Assembly (NCBI RefSeq): GCF_000203815.1
Contig: NW_004457729.1
Span: 1,054,674-1,118,673 of the forward strand
Reading direction: 5' to 3'
From: Cavenderia fasciculata
Taxonomy: Eukaryota > Evosea > Eumycetozoa > Acytosteliales > Cavenderiaceae
DNA: 64,000 nucleotides
The first letter of the stretch is position 1. Every line of letters begins with the position of its first letter. The notes beneath the pieces were generated by a model that worked only from the letters and a program-made list of their open reading frames with translations, did no database searches and was not told the DNA's origin. The translations under genes were made by a program, and so were the position numbers. Positions 1-11,372 of the stretch are shown piece after piece.

Positions 1-1
1 A

Positions 2-961
2 AACAAACAAAAACAAAAACAACTAGAAAACAAGATTGCAAAGGATCAACTATTAAATAATAATAATCAACAAGAACAACAAATAGACCAAGAACAAGAA
101 CAAGAGGAAAATGATATAGAGGAAGATGAAGAGAATGAAGATGGAGAAGATGATGGTGAAGAGTCACAACAAACAAAGGAGGATAATATTGTTTCTTCCT
201 CAACTGAAGAAACAGCAAAAGAAAGAAGAAAAAGATTAAGAAGAGAAAGAAGAGAGAGGGAACCAAGAGAACGTAAAGTACCCAATCCATATGTATTCAC
301 CAAGGAGTTTAGAAATCCTCCTCAACACGTTGTTATCAGACCGCCAAGACTCAATGGAAAGAAAGTTGGCATTTACGCAAGCAGATCACCACATCGTCTC
401 ATCCCCATCGGATTGACAATGTGTAAATTGGAACGAATCGACTATGACACGGTCTATCTCAGCGGAGTAGATCTTATCGACCAAACCCCAGTCATTGACA
501 TCAAACCATATATTCCAAAATACGATTCAGTACCAGAAGCCATCACACCAGATTGGATCGATTCACCAAGTGACATTAAATCTGTCATATTCACAGAAGA
601 TTCATTACAAGGTTTAAAACAATCTATTCAACGTATTGGATTAAAGACACTAAATAATATAAATAATAATAATGATAATAACAGTGACAATATCAACACA
701 AGTAATCAAGATATAGTAGCAATGAATGAAAAGAAACTTCAAGATGAAGTGACAAGAGTGAAAACAGTGATTCGAGAGATCCTCATCAATGAACCTAGAT
801 CAGTGTATAGAAGAAAGAAAAAGACTCACGAAAGATGGGGCTTTTTCGTCGATAATTTAAATATAGAGTCTCGTGTTGATCCAGATGGTTCGGCTCATGT
901 CTTGGCTATCATCGATTCCGATACTTATTTTAAAAACAGAAAACAATCTCAAGGTCAATGA
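2..961 (+). CDS. trmo: TrmO-like tRNA (adenine-37-N6) methyltransferase, 5' partial
   Basis: The frame is open from the first bases of the window to a TGA at 959-961, so the 5' end lies outside. TrmO (YaeB/TsaA, UPF0066) enzymes use S-adenosylmethionine to methylate the N6-threonylcarbamoyl group of t6A37 in tRNAs. The core signature is clear: RPPRLNGKKVGIYASRSPHR, then a PIGLT stretch, then YLSGVDLIDQTPVIDIKPYI, matching the family's G-x-[FY]-A-x-RSPHRP-x-PIG block and its DIKPY block. A C-terminal EPRSVYRRKKK...WGF...ILAIID-type tail fits the small second domain. Before the core comes a long acidic then Arg/Glu-rich insertion (about residues 30-90 of the visible part), and a polyAsn insertion lies near 650-690. 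These low-complexity inserts are normal in dictyostelids. The gene is convergent with ALKBH1, 94 bases away. Family assignment is confident; function is from the family. Confidence 0.88.
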   Translation, partial: NKQKQKQLENKIAKDQLLNNNNQQEQQIDQEQEQEENDIEEDEENEDGEDDGEESQQTKEDNIVSSSTEETAKERRKRLRRERREREPRERKVPNPYVFTKEFRNPPQHVVIRPPRLNGKKVGIYASRSPHRLIPIGLTMCKLERIDYDTVYLSGVDLIDQTPVIDIKPYIPKYDSVPEAITPDWIDSPSDIKSVIFTEDSLQGLKQSIQRIGLKTLNNINNNNDNNSDNINTSNQDIVAMNEKKLQDEVTRVKTVIREILINEPRSVYRRKKKTHERWGFFVDNLNIESRVDPDGSAHVLAIIDSDTYFKNRKQSQGQ

Positions 962-1055
962 GAAGATGATGATGATGATTTAGATTAAATCAAAAATAAA
1001 TAAATAAATCATTTTCCATTTTTTAATTAATTTAATTTACAAATTTTGTTTATTA

Positions 1056-2338
1056 TTATTGTGTACTACTGGTAGTTGTACAAGTACTATTGTTATTTTC
1101 CTCTTTCTTTTTAAATACTTGTCTTGTATTAACATTAATACGTCTATTTTTTTCACGTAACCATTGAATATGATATTTAAATGTTTCATCGGCTTCATCT
1201 ACCAAATCAACGTTGAATGAATTTTCTACAATCTTTGCGACACCGTGATAACAGTATCTTGAACGACCACCCATGATGACAATATCACCACTGCGAATAA
1301 ATAATGGGATTGGTGCAATATCCCTTGTTTCGGCACCTAAAAGAAATACAGCCGAAGCTCCAAAAGAAAGTGAAATGATTGGTTTCTCCATCTCTTCCTC
1401 TGCATCATCCAAATGTCCACCCATAACTGAATCCTCTGAATAAAAGTTAACTGTACCTGCCTCTGCGATATATGGATCATATTTAGTTGCCATTGCAATC
1501 TTTTGAACTAAATCTTGTAAATCTAAAAATAGAAAAGAGAGTAAATAAATAGAAAAGAAAATACATATATATATATATATATATCTTTCAACTCTTCTTT
1601 CTTACCATCAGGAAAGGTTTCATAAAAATCTCTTGAATAAATACGAGGAGTCCATTGAAATTGATATCCAAGTGTAGCCCATGCCAATTTATCTAATAAT
1701 TCTCTGTATGGTGGTAACTCTTTACCATCTTTATCTAATGGTCTTGAGGTTGTAGATGTCTCTTGATTGTCATCGTCATCTGATAACAATTGATTTGAAA
1801 GTTGTTGATGTTCAGTGATCATTTCTTGTTGACCGTGTTGCCAAAGATCTTTGACGGGACCATAGAATAGATTGATATTTGTGTTGTTTGGTACATTGGC
1901 ATATTGTTCGAGTGAATCTTTTACCCATTTCTTTTGTTGAGAGGATGTAAAAGGAGAAGGAATAAAGTAAAAGCCTGGGTAATCTTTAATACCATATACA
2001 CGCCACGTTGAAGGATGAGCATAGTACTCTGAAGCACCTGCATCACTCTTGTCAACCAAATCTGTATAATCTATCACCAATGCCTTGTTTTCTTCTGTAT
2101 TCTTGTCCAAGTTTGAAAAGTCCAATACAATTGAATAGTCTACAGGAGGTCTCTTGTCTTTTGGTAATACCTTTCCTCTTGCATTCTTTGTTTGTTGTCT
2201 AAATAATCTTTGCACTCTCATAAACTCTGATGGTTTCTTTTCTTGTTGTTGTTGTTTAGAACCACCATCTTTTGATGCAGTCTTGGTTGTTGTTTCTGTT
2301 GTTGTTGTTGCTGTTGTATCTTCTTCAACTTCATACAT
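1056..2338 (-). CDS. alkbh1: ALKBH1-type 2-oxoglutarate/Fe(II) dioxygenase
   Basis: Two exons, complement(1056..1522, 1606..2338), 399 residues. The intron donor is GTAAG and the acceptor TTTTTAG; joining restores the family sequence [10 protein letters not shown] before [21 protein letters not shown]1 proteins are Fe(II)/2-oxoglutarate oxygenases that demethylate nucleic acids, including tRNA m1A and mitochondrial tRNA. Visible catalytic residues are the iron ligands H and D in GGHLDD, the distal H in YCYHGV, and the 2-oxoglutarate-binding Arg in RINVNTRQV. The N-terminal 50 residues are Thr- and Lys/Gln-rich and likely disordered. The first ATG in frame is at 2338; an upstream TTG is not used as a start in eukaryotes. 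The intron carries a (TA)n run. Confidence 0.9.
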
Positions 2339-2527
2339 CTTTTTCAATCTTGATCTATGTTGGTTGTGTACACAATAATAAATTACAAGAAAGAAATGAA
2401 ATGAAAGTGATTCGTTTTTGTTGCGAATTGACGACGAATGAAATGGATAACAAAAATTAATTAATACATTACCATTTGTATTTATTTATTTATTTGTTTG
2501 TTGTTTGTTTGTAGATATCGATAGAAA

Positions 2528-2608
2528 TGGTCATGCATCTTTCGCCAGTCAAGAAAAGATGTTGAATGATTACCTTCTTGATGTCACATAGTGGAAGATG
2601 CATGACCA
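2528..2608. repeat. Inverted repeat / hairpin, 14-bp arms
   Basis: The left arm TGGTCATGCATCTT (2528-2541) is the exact reverse complement of AAGATGCATGACCA (2595-2608); the loop is about 53 bases. The arms contain the ATGCAT palindrome. No coding frame crosses it. It could be an RNA hairpin, a transcription-factor site pair or the remnant of a small inverted-repeat element. Confidence 0.55.
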
Positions 2609-2672
2609 CTCTTTGTATTATGTGAGTGGGAGAACTGTTGCCAGATAAGGAACGAGCCGATTGTTCATTGCC

Positions 2673-2868
2673 ATACTAGAAAGTTGCGATTCAATGAACC
2701 AGAATGGAAACCCAATCAAGAACATCAGTAATAATCATTCCAAATTGTCATTGTTAGGGTGCCACCAATTTGTTTAGATACTAGTAAGTTGCGATTCAGT
2801 AAACCTTGTGGAAAGACAATGGAGAACATATGTAATAATGATTCCGAGTGGTCATTGTTAGTGTAACG
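2673..2868. repeat. Degenerate two-copy direct repeat, unit about 105 bp
   Basis: Copy 1 starts at 2673 and copy 2 at 2778. Shared blocks in order are ATACTAG-AAGTTGCGATTCA, TGGAAA, AGAACAT, GTAATAAT, ATTCC and GTCATTGTTAG. The copies are clearly related but diverged, with small indels. Neither is open in a reading frame. The conserved blocks spaced by variable ones resemble a duplicated RNA or regulatory segment rather than simple sequence. Confidence 0.6.
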
Positions 2869-2967
2869 AATAAAAAGATCGGTTTTGTTTTTTTTTGACT
2901 ATTACACAATATAATATTATTTATTATTATTATTTTATTATTTCTTTTTCTCTCTCTTTCTTTTCGT

Positions 2968-5582
2968 TTAGAGTTCATCATGACCACCTTGATTATTATT
3001 AACAAATTCTTCATAGATTGGATCAACTGGTTCTTCTTCATTGGTAGTTGGAAGAGTTGGTTCAGAGAAATCGACATCGTCCTCCTTTGTTGGAGTTTCG
3101 TACTTGGTTTCGGATAATTTGTCACTGGACAACTCCATGAGCTTGTAGATCCAGTTGGTGAAGCTAGTTGGGTTTTCAATGGTGTAGCCAGAGGAGATGG
3201 CGGCGGTTTCGTAGAGGACGTTGGCTTGGACCTTGGCGGCTTCATCAGTGTTGCCAAACTCGTTGACACGGGCGAGGAGGGCACGGATGAGACTGTGGGT
3301 TGGGTTGATTTCCATGACCTTGGCCTTCATGAATGGAGCCATTTCTTGTTGTTGGCCGGCATTGGATTGGGCCTTCATGATACGCTCCATGTTGGCAGTG
3401 ACACCCCAGGTGTTGGACAAGAGGATGCATGGCGAGTCAGAGAGGAGCTTGGAGATGACGACCTTTTGGACACGCTTTCCGAGTTGCTTTTGGAGGAAGT
3501 CTGTGAGTGGCTTGTACTCTTCGGTGACGGCCTTTTCAGAGTCGGCTTCTTCGGCGTTGGTCTCCTTGTTGAACTTGACACCTTCACGGGCAAGATTGGT
3601 GAGTTGGAGCTCGCCGTACTTGTTGATTTGTGAGAACAAGTATTCGTCGACTGGGTCGACCAAGTAGAGCACCTCGTAGCCTTGCTTGAGGGCTTGTTCG
3701 GCGAGTGGAGACTGGGCGAGTTGCTCCTTGTCCTTGCCACCGAGGTAGTAGATTTGGTCTTGACCCTCCTTCATACGCGATACATAGTCTTCAAAGGTGG
3801 TGTGGTCGTCCTTGGATGAGGCGAATTGGAGGAGCTTGATGAGACGGTTCTTGTTCTCGCCAGTCTCTTCGATGATGCCAAACTTGAGGGCGGTGCCGTA
3901 CTTTTTGAAAAAGTCGTGGTATTCAGCCTTGTCTTCACGGTTCGAGATCTCTTGCACCATTTGGATAAACTTCTTGATGACACGCTTACGGATGGTGCCG
4001 ATGAGCTTGTGTTGTTGGAGAATCTCACGCGACACGTTCAATGGGAGGTCGTCCGAGTCAATGACACCCTGGAGGAAACGCAACCAGGCGGGGAGGAGCT
4101 CACGGATATTGTCGGTGATAAAGACACGACGGACAAACAACTTGACACCGTTGAGGACAGCCTCTGGGTCAAACATGTTTTGTGGTGGGTCCTTTGGAAT
4201 AAAGAGCATGGCACGGAACTCGGTATCTCCTTCGGCGACAAAGTGAGAGTAGGCGAGTGGCGAGTCGGTACGCTTGTTGAGGGCTTGGTAGAATTCAGTA
4301 TACTCTTCCTTTTCAACTTCCTTTGGTGAACGCATCCAGAGTGGCTTGTTATTATTTAACTTTTCCCATGTCCATTCGGTAATCTTTTTCTTTTCCTTTG
4401 GTTTCTCTTCTTCTTGTTCATCTTCTTGTTCGTCTTCTTCTTCTTCTTCTTCTCCAACCTTTACTTCATCATCCTCTTGTTCTTCAATTGGAGTTTCTAC
4501 TTGTTCTTCTTCTGGAGCATCAACTTCCTTTGAAGAGTACAAATAGATTGGGAAATTGATAAATTGGGAGTACTTTTTAACCAATTCTTCAATAGTGCTT
4601 TGTTCCAAGAATTCAAGTGAATCATCCTTGATATGAAGTGAGATTCTAGTACCTCTACCAAGAGTGTTACCCTTTGGATCCTTCATAATAGAGAATGAAC
4701 TATCAGATGTTGAAGTCCAAACATATCTTTAAAAAGAAAAAATGAATGTATAAGTTAAAATGAAATAGAATATATGTTCTATTGAATATTATTATACATA
4801 CTGATCATCTTCATTGTTCTTTGAAGTGACGACTACATAGTCGGCAACCAAAAAGAGTGAATAGAAACCAACACCAAATTGACCAATCAAGTTTGATGAA
4901 CCCTTTGAATCGGCAGATTCAGTGAGCTTTTGGATGAATTCCTTGGTTCCAGATTGAGCAATAGTACCCAAGTTCTTGATCAAATCAGCCTTGGTCATAC
5001 CAATACCCTTATCGGTAATATGGAGGAAATGGTTTTCCTTGTCAACTTGGATCTAAAACAAAAGATGAACAGTAAGTCAAATGGAGCTAGTTTGTTGTTG
5101 TGTTATCCTATACACATACCTTGATATCTAAATTGGCTTGTTCACCTTCACCCAATAAAGCTGGGTTGGTGAGAGCAAGGAATCTAATCTTATCCAAAGC
5201 ATCGGCAGAATTGGAAATCAATTCACGAAGGAAAATCTCCTTCTTTGAATACAAAGAGTTGATAATGATGTTCATCAACTTGTTGACTTCAGCTTGGAAT
5301 TCGTGAGTTTCACCTTGACTCTTGATAATTGATTGGTCTTCTGCTGAAATACTAAATTATATGATGTATATAGTAATAGTGTATTGTATATTGTATATTA
5401 AGAAGGTTAGATAGATGATAGTGATATCATATGTTGATAAATTTGATACATATGATAGTGATATCATATGTTGATAAATTTGATACATACCCTTCATTGG
5501 CCATACCCTTTGGGATTGCCAACATGGTAATGAGACAGACCAACATTACCATAAGTAATGATAATCTTGACTTGGAGGTCAT
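2968..5582 (-). CDS. grp94: GRP94/endoplasmin, ER-lumenal HSP90 chaperone
   Basis: Four exons on the minus strand: about 5490..5582, 5120..5351, 4802..5052 and 2968..4726, giving about 777 residues. The first exon edge is uncertain by one or two bases. The protein starts with a signal peptide ([20 protein letters not shown]) and ends in HDEL, the ER-retention signal, which separates it from cytosolic HSP90 and mitochondrial TRAP1. The N-terminal ATPase has [13 protein letters not shown]-like, KGIGMTK and [11 protein letters not shown] motifs. It is followed by the acidic charged linker (E/D-rich around residues 280-320), then [10 protein letters not shown], the VFITDN and [12 protein letters not shown] middle-domain motifs, and a C-terminal dimerisation domain. 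Codon use is much richer in C/G third positions than in neighbours, as expected for a highly expressed gene. Upstream it is divergent from the phosphoserine aminotransferase gene. Confidence 0.95.
5416..5489. repeat. 37-bp perfect tandem duplication at a splice donor
   Basis: A 37-base unit beginning TGATAGTGATATCATATGTTG at 5416 recurs at 5453 with virtually no change, and itself contains the palindrome TGATATCA. It lies in the first intron of the GRP94 gene and its right end runs into the splice donor (the GTATGT complement near 5483-5488). It looks like a recent slippage or repair duplication. Confidence 0.75.
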
Positions 5583-6110
5583 GTTGTTATATATATATTG
5601 TTATTATTAACTAAACTAACTAACTAAAAAAAAGTACATAACAAACCATGAGCTCATCGTAGGGTGTTGGGTAGAGGTGACGATGCTGACGCATCAAACA
5701 AAATAAAAAATCAAAAAAAATAAATTGTGCAACGTTGCAGATCTTCGCCTTTTGTTTGGCTTCTTGTTGTGACACGAGCATAGTAGCGAGCTACCTTAAA
5801 GGAGATAATATACATGTTAGTAGATAAGATAAAAGAATGAGAAGATGATAGACGATATATTCTTTGTTTATTTTAACTCGATTAAAAATAGATAGGGAAT
5901 GAAGGATATCACTCGAAAAAACGAAAGGGGTGTCAAAACGAATAGGAAGTTCACCGATCGGATTCACCACTTTCCCAAATTACATTAATTTAGTTTTTGA
6001 GAGGGGATAGTGATTCATCAATTCATCCACCTTCCTTACCTTGTGTATATGCTGCAATCATTTCTTTGAGAAGATATTTATTTATATATATATATACATA
6101 CAAAACAAGT
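5583..6110. promoter_or_regulatory. Divergent promoter region, GRP94 / phosphoserine aminotransferase
   Basis: A 528-base spacer serves two outward-facing genes. It contains no gene. Near 5680-5700 is a TGACGATGCTGACGCATCA segment (two TGACG half-sites, CREB/ATF-like), which would suit unfolded-protein control of GRP94, but this is only a motif resemblance. T-rich and A-rich tracts flank both starts. Confidence 0.35.
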
Positions 6111-7591
6111 ATGACAAGTGAATACAAAGATTATAATAATGGACTATCAAATGGGAGAGTACTCAACTTTGGTGCTGGTCCGGGTGTATTGCCTGAAGAA
6201 GTACTATTAGTAGCTCAAAAAGAACTAATGAATTATCAAGGTAGTGGAAAGAGTATTATGGAAGTATGTAGCATATAGCAATACTATCAAAGTGGGTATA
6301 TGATACTAACTAGACGATTAACATCTAGATGTCACATAGAGGTAAAGAATTCTCAAAGGTTTTAGATGATCTTAAAGCAAACTTAATATCAATCATGTAG
6401 GTATTATTGATTGTTGTAAAAATGTGAAGAAGAAGAAGAGGATGATGATCTATATAAGAGAATGGGTATTAATTAATGAATGAATTATCATATCACTTTT
6501 GATCTATCAAGGAAAATACCAGATAATTATGATGTATTATTTTTACAAGGAGGTGCAACAAGTTTGTTTGCAGGTATTCCAATTAATCTTTGCAAGGATT
6601 CAAATTCGGTTGCTGATTACATTGTCACTGGATCGTGGTCGAAATCAGCCTTTAATGAAGCCAAACATTATTGTAAACCACATGCAGTCGTAGATTCAGA
6701 GAGTCTCAAGTTTAAAAAGGTACCGGGTGTTGGTGAATGGAAATTCTCAAAGGATGCTGCATACGTCTACTACTGTGACAATGAAACTGTACATGGTGTT
6801 GAACTCCACGAACAAGTGTACAATCATGTTCCAGAGGGTGTACCAATTGTATGCGATGTCTCGTCCAACTTTCTCTCCAAACCAATCGACGTCTCCAAAT
6901 ATGGTGTTATTTTTGCTGGTGCACAAAAGAATGCTGGTATTGCCGGTATTACCATTGTCATCATTAGAAAGGATCTACTTGATCGTACTAAACCTCATGT
7001 TCCAAATGTTTTTAATTTTTTGGTTTGTAATTGGAAAGACTTTATAGAATGAACGAATATATGTTATTGACATTCATTATTTATTATTTATTCTTTTAGA
7101 AAAAGAGTCAACAAAATTCAGTTGATAATACTCCACCAACTTTTAATTTATATATTACTGGGTTGGTATTAAAATGGATCATTACAAATGGTGGTTTGGA
7201 AGAGATGGGTAGAAGAAATGATATCAAATCAAAAAAACTTTATGAATTTCTTGATAATTCAAATGGTTTCTATGTGTATGCTAAAAACAAACCAAAAACA
7301 AAATAACAATTATACTATATAGTATAGTTATATTAATCTATTTCTATTTTTATTAGATGTAATATTGAAAAGGATTTTAGATCAAAAATGAATGCATGTT
7401 TTAGAATTAAAACAGGCGATGAGGCATTGGAAGAGAAATTATTCAAAGAGGCACAACAAAATGGCATCACTGATATTCGTGGACACAGATCAGTTGGTGG
7501 TGTAAGAGTATCATTGTACAATGCAATGAATATCCAAGGTGTTGAAATATTACTTGAATTTTTGAAAAAGTTTATGCAAGAAAATAAATAA
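6111..7591 (+). CDS. psat1: Phosphoserine aminotransferase (serine biosynthesis)
   Basis: Five exons: 6111..6263, 6329..6396, 6512..7022, 7100..7275 and 7357..7591, giving 380 residues, the usual family length. The enzyme transaminates 3-phosphohydroxypyruvate with glutamate to phosphoserine, the second step of serine synthesis, using pyridoxal phosphate. Family landmarks are [14 protein letters not shown] at the N-terminus, [49 protein letters not shown] and the PLP-binding lysine in [12 protein letters not shown] (about residue 210). [17 protein letters not shown] and the C-terminal [16 protein letters not shown] follow. The start at 6111 gives [10 protein letters not shown]; the frame is open further upstream but without an ATG. 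All introns are short and AT-rich. Convergent with the VPS9 gene 200 bases away. Confidence 0.94.
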
Positions 7592-7791
7592 ATCAAATTA
7601 AATCAAATCAAATCAAATCACTACACTCCTCCTACTTGACACCATCCATGAATTAAATAAATAAAATGGTATATCACTTTTTTTTTTTTATTTAAAAAAA
7701 GATAATAATATAATATTGGGGTTGGTAGTATAACAACAATTGTTTTTTTAAAAAAAGATGATGACGATGGTATGATAGGGTGTTGAATTAG

Positions 7792-10700
7792 TTAATAATT
7801 ATTTGTTAAATGAGAAATGGCGGCTTGGAAAGAGACTGCACACCAACCATATTCACCGGTGGTTTCCAACTCTGATGAAAAGTTTTCTAGGATAGAGATG
7901 ATGAGAGAAGAGTAACCGACAATATCGGATTTGATGAGGACATAGATAAAGAGTGGGAATAAGTCGTCGGCGCTCATGGTTGAGCTACTAGCTAAAGTAT
8001 CAACACTGGCGCCATCTTCGTCGACAATATCTGGTGATGATCGGAACTGACTCCCAGTGGTGGCCGATAGGAATGAAGGAGCAACCTTTAAAAAGGTTCC
8101 ATTACGAACGGCTCTTGAAAAGGCGTTGTCTTTTGGTTGAACTTTACAACTTTCCATGATTCCAATAGATACCTTGTGAAGTGATGCAATGCATCGTTGA
8201 ATCGTACTAACAATATCGGTTGGTACAACATGGAACATTAAATCATTAATAATTGCAACTGCCTCTTCAAATGGATTATTATTTTCCCAATTATATTCTT
8301 CAGGGAAATTCTAAAAAATAAAACACATTATATTATTAATAAACAATCTCTTCTCTATCTATCTATATATTTCTATCTAATTTGTTTTTTTTTTGTTTAT
8401 ACATACAGTTGGAACTAAAGAAAGTTCTTGAATTGATTTGTTACCAAGTTGAGATACTTTGTTTGAAAATTCCGAATCAAATTTGATGATGGTTCCACAT
8501 TTACTGAGAACAATCTTGACAAGAGAGTATATGCGTGGGTATACGGTACGTTTGGTGAGTTGGTGGATGAGGTGAGTGGTTGGAACTTCAAAAATGGAAT
8601 GGGTTGGTGGAAGGTTATAGGATTTGATGAGATTGTCACAAAATTGGACGATAAAGTCTTCGATATCGATTGGTTTAATCTTTCGAATGGTGGCACAGTC
8701 CTCTGAAATGACATTGATAAGTTGATTGACTTGTCGTCCCTCCATGAAACGACTATCCATCAACCATTTATCATAGTCGCTTTGTATGGTCAAATTATCA
8801 TCCCATGGATAATAAGATTTAAAGTCTAGACTCTGTTTGGCATTACTAAATATCTCTCGTAGTTTTCGTTCTCTCTTTTCAACATTTTCACTTGTATAGT
8901 TCAAATGTGCATTTTTATAATTATTTCTAACCTTTTTTTCATATTCTGTCAATTTCTAAAAATAAAAAGAAGGATCAATATAAATATATATAATCTTTTC
9001 TTTTTTTCTCTTTCTTTTTTTATATTTACCTTTAATTTAATTAATTTTAAAGAAACATTTCCATTATTTAATAAATCTAGAGTTTTTGCGAAAAAGGTTG
9101 AATAAATGACAGAAGCTTTTCTTGCAACATCATCATCTACTAAACGAGCCAAATAACTAATATCTACCAACTTTTGTTTCAAATTACTCATTCTATCGTC
9201 AGATATTGAGATTTGAAGATCGATTATAAATATTTTAATCGAGTAATAGTCTCTGAATGACTTTAATACATCGATTTGACAATCCTCTCTAAAGAATCTA
9301 CACCTTCTTTCATACTTTGAAAGGAATGATGATTTTAAATCCTCCCAATCATCCCTCTCCTTTGATATCTTGTTAATTAATGCAATAATTTTTGAATTAT
9401 AATTTTTTAATAAATCCCTCAACTATAATAAAAAGAAAAGAAAAGAGATTAGTCTAAACGGGTATTTCTCTTTTCTTTCTTTGTTAATTTCTCTTACCTT
9501 TTTAATTTTTAAAGGATTATCTAAATGAATTTGATGTTTTTGATAATTTGATTTTGATCTTGTTAATTCTTGATGATTTAAATATTCTAAACCTCGCTCT
9601 CCAAATACAACAGTAGTACGATGACCACTGTTTGATGGGGTCTTTGATGTTAGTATTGGACTAGAAATGACAATCTTTTCAGTGGCAAATGTACCTCCGA
9701 CGACGTTTGGTGGTGGCGAGGTTGATGGCAATGACACAACTCCAGGAAATGTGGATCTGTGTTTTTGACCAGATATATCCGAATTTGGATCTACTGGTTT
9801 GATATTGACAACCGATTGTCTATTGAAATAGGATGATGGATCGGTTGATGAACGTGGATGTTGTGGTTGTTGATGATGATTATGTTGGCCAGTACTATTG
9901 TGAGAGTGGAGTCCCCATGCGTTTGATTTTCTCCAAGCCTTTTCTTTTAGTTCACTACTATTTTTGAGTGTCCCGGTTGGTGAAGTTTGTCCAGATGATA
10001 CAGGTGATGTTTTGGGTGAAATATTTGACATTCTTGTCACTGAACCAACTCTCCATCCAGATGCCGATGAACTCAATCCACCTCTTGATGTCAGACTTGG
10101 TGAACCTGGACAATGATCCGGTGTTTGGGATGGAGTTATTAATGGTGATGTCGATGGAGTTGTAGTGGTTGATGAATGTGATGATGAATTACCACTACTG
10201 TTTGTTGTAAGATCTTCCTCCTCTTCATCTTGTTCCAATGATCTTGGTGTTGTCGTTGTTTGCTCTTCCTCCTCCTCTATATCATTGTTGTTGTCACTAT
10301 TTGTATCTTGAATCTCTGCTTGATTATCATTATTATCATTATTATTATTATTATTTGTAATATTCTGTACATCTTGAAGTTCCTGTCTAAGTTCTTCAAT
10401 TTCCTTGTCTTCTTGTTGTTGAGATTGTTGTAGTTCTTGTTCTTGATGTTGAACACTCATCGATAGACGTTGACGTTGTAATTTTTCCAGTTCTTCAAAT
10501 TGTTCCATGTGGAATAGCTTGGACTTCTCCAACTTTTGTTTTCTAGATAGTCTCTCTCCTTGTTGAGCATCTTCCTCCTTGTCCTTTTTAATCAGTTGAT
10601 CTAGTTCTGTCAACTCGTCCAACCTGTCACGATGATCCTCTTCTTGACTGATTGGAACGATTTCAGGATCCTCGCTAATAACCAACCTATCTCTTGAAAC

Positions 10701-11372
10701 CAACAATCTTTTTCCAGGAGAGATTGATGTAGAATCAACCAATTGGATATTATCTTGTCCCGCTTTTTGAGTTGCCAATGGATCAGAGAATGACATTAAC
10801 TTGTTGTTGTTGTTGTTGGACTGTGGTGACAGAGGAGTTTGTTTGACAATGGTTGGTCGGTACGATGATATACTCAATTGAGGAGACTTGGGTGGGTCTA
10901 TTGGATGCTCGAGCATCATTGATTTTCTAATTCCATCTTCAATGCCTCTTAGGTCAACTACCAAAGAGTCAATATCTGATAAAAGTGAATCCAACTCTTT
11001 ATCTTGAGCATTACCACCACTACTACTACCACTATTATTATTATTGTTGTTGTTGATTGATTTTTTTATATTTGATTGACGGGCTGTGTAATCATCGATA
11101 GCAGCTGTTGGAATGTTTGATTGTCTCAAATCCAGAGATGAGTAATGACGTGAATGGTCAATTAGATCATCGAGGAAATCAGTAGCCGACGAGAATGTTT
11201 TAGAAGATGAACTGCTCGTCGTCTTTGAGGGAGACATGACTACATTCTCTTTGGAAGAGGATGGAGACCCACCACCACTGCTAGTGACAAGCTTACCAAC
11301 TTGATCAAAGAGACCAACATCCAACTCTGACTTTTTCTTTTCTTCTTGATGTTGAGGTTGTTTCAATCCCAT
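7792..11372 (-). CDS. VPS9-domain Rab5-type guanine nucleotide exchange factor
   Basis: Four exons, complement(7792..8310, 8407..8955, 9030..9422, 9498..11372), all joined in phase 0, giving 1111 residues. The C-terminal 300 residues carry a VPS9 domain. It includes a helical lead-in (FMEGRQVNQLINVI to NLIKSYNLPP) and the hallmark segment SADDLFPLFIYVLIKSD...GEYGWCAVSFQAA, with the conserved Asp and Tyr that contact the Rab. VPS9 proteins activate Rab5-family GTPases in endocytic traffic. The first 625 residues (exon 1) are mostly low complexity: Ser, Asn and Gln runs, a charged coiled-coil block around residues 270-370, and many SP/TP sites (TSPVSSGQTSPTG), suggesting phosphorylation-controlled disorder. 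Residues 640-760 are helical and may be a helical bundle preceding VPS9 as in Rabex-5/RIN proteins. No ubiquitin-binding or SH2 domain was recognised. Confidence 0.85.

Larger units (their letters stand above)
2339..2967. other. Intergenic region with hairpin and degenerate tandem repeat
   Basis: This 630-base stretch lies upstream of ALKBH1 and downstream of GRP94 (both minus strand). It has no long open frame on either strand. It is less AT-rich and less homopolymeric than other spacers here. It contains a long hairpin (2528-2608) and a two-copy degenerate direct repeat of about 105 bases (2673-2868), listed separately. The GRP94 3' untranslated region is expected in its right part. Confidence 0.6.

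Noticed and set aside
3221-4329. Several open frames of 60-167 codons antisense to GRP94
   Set aside because: They are shadows of a C/G-ended, strongly biased coding strand; the sense frame matches HSP90 throughout.
5997-6110. Upstream in-frame extension of phosphoserine aminotransferase
   Set aside because: No ATG, and the sequence is TATATA-rich leader; family N-terminus begins near 6111.
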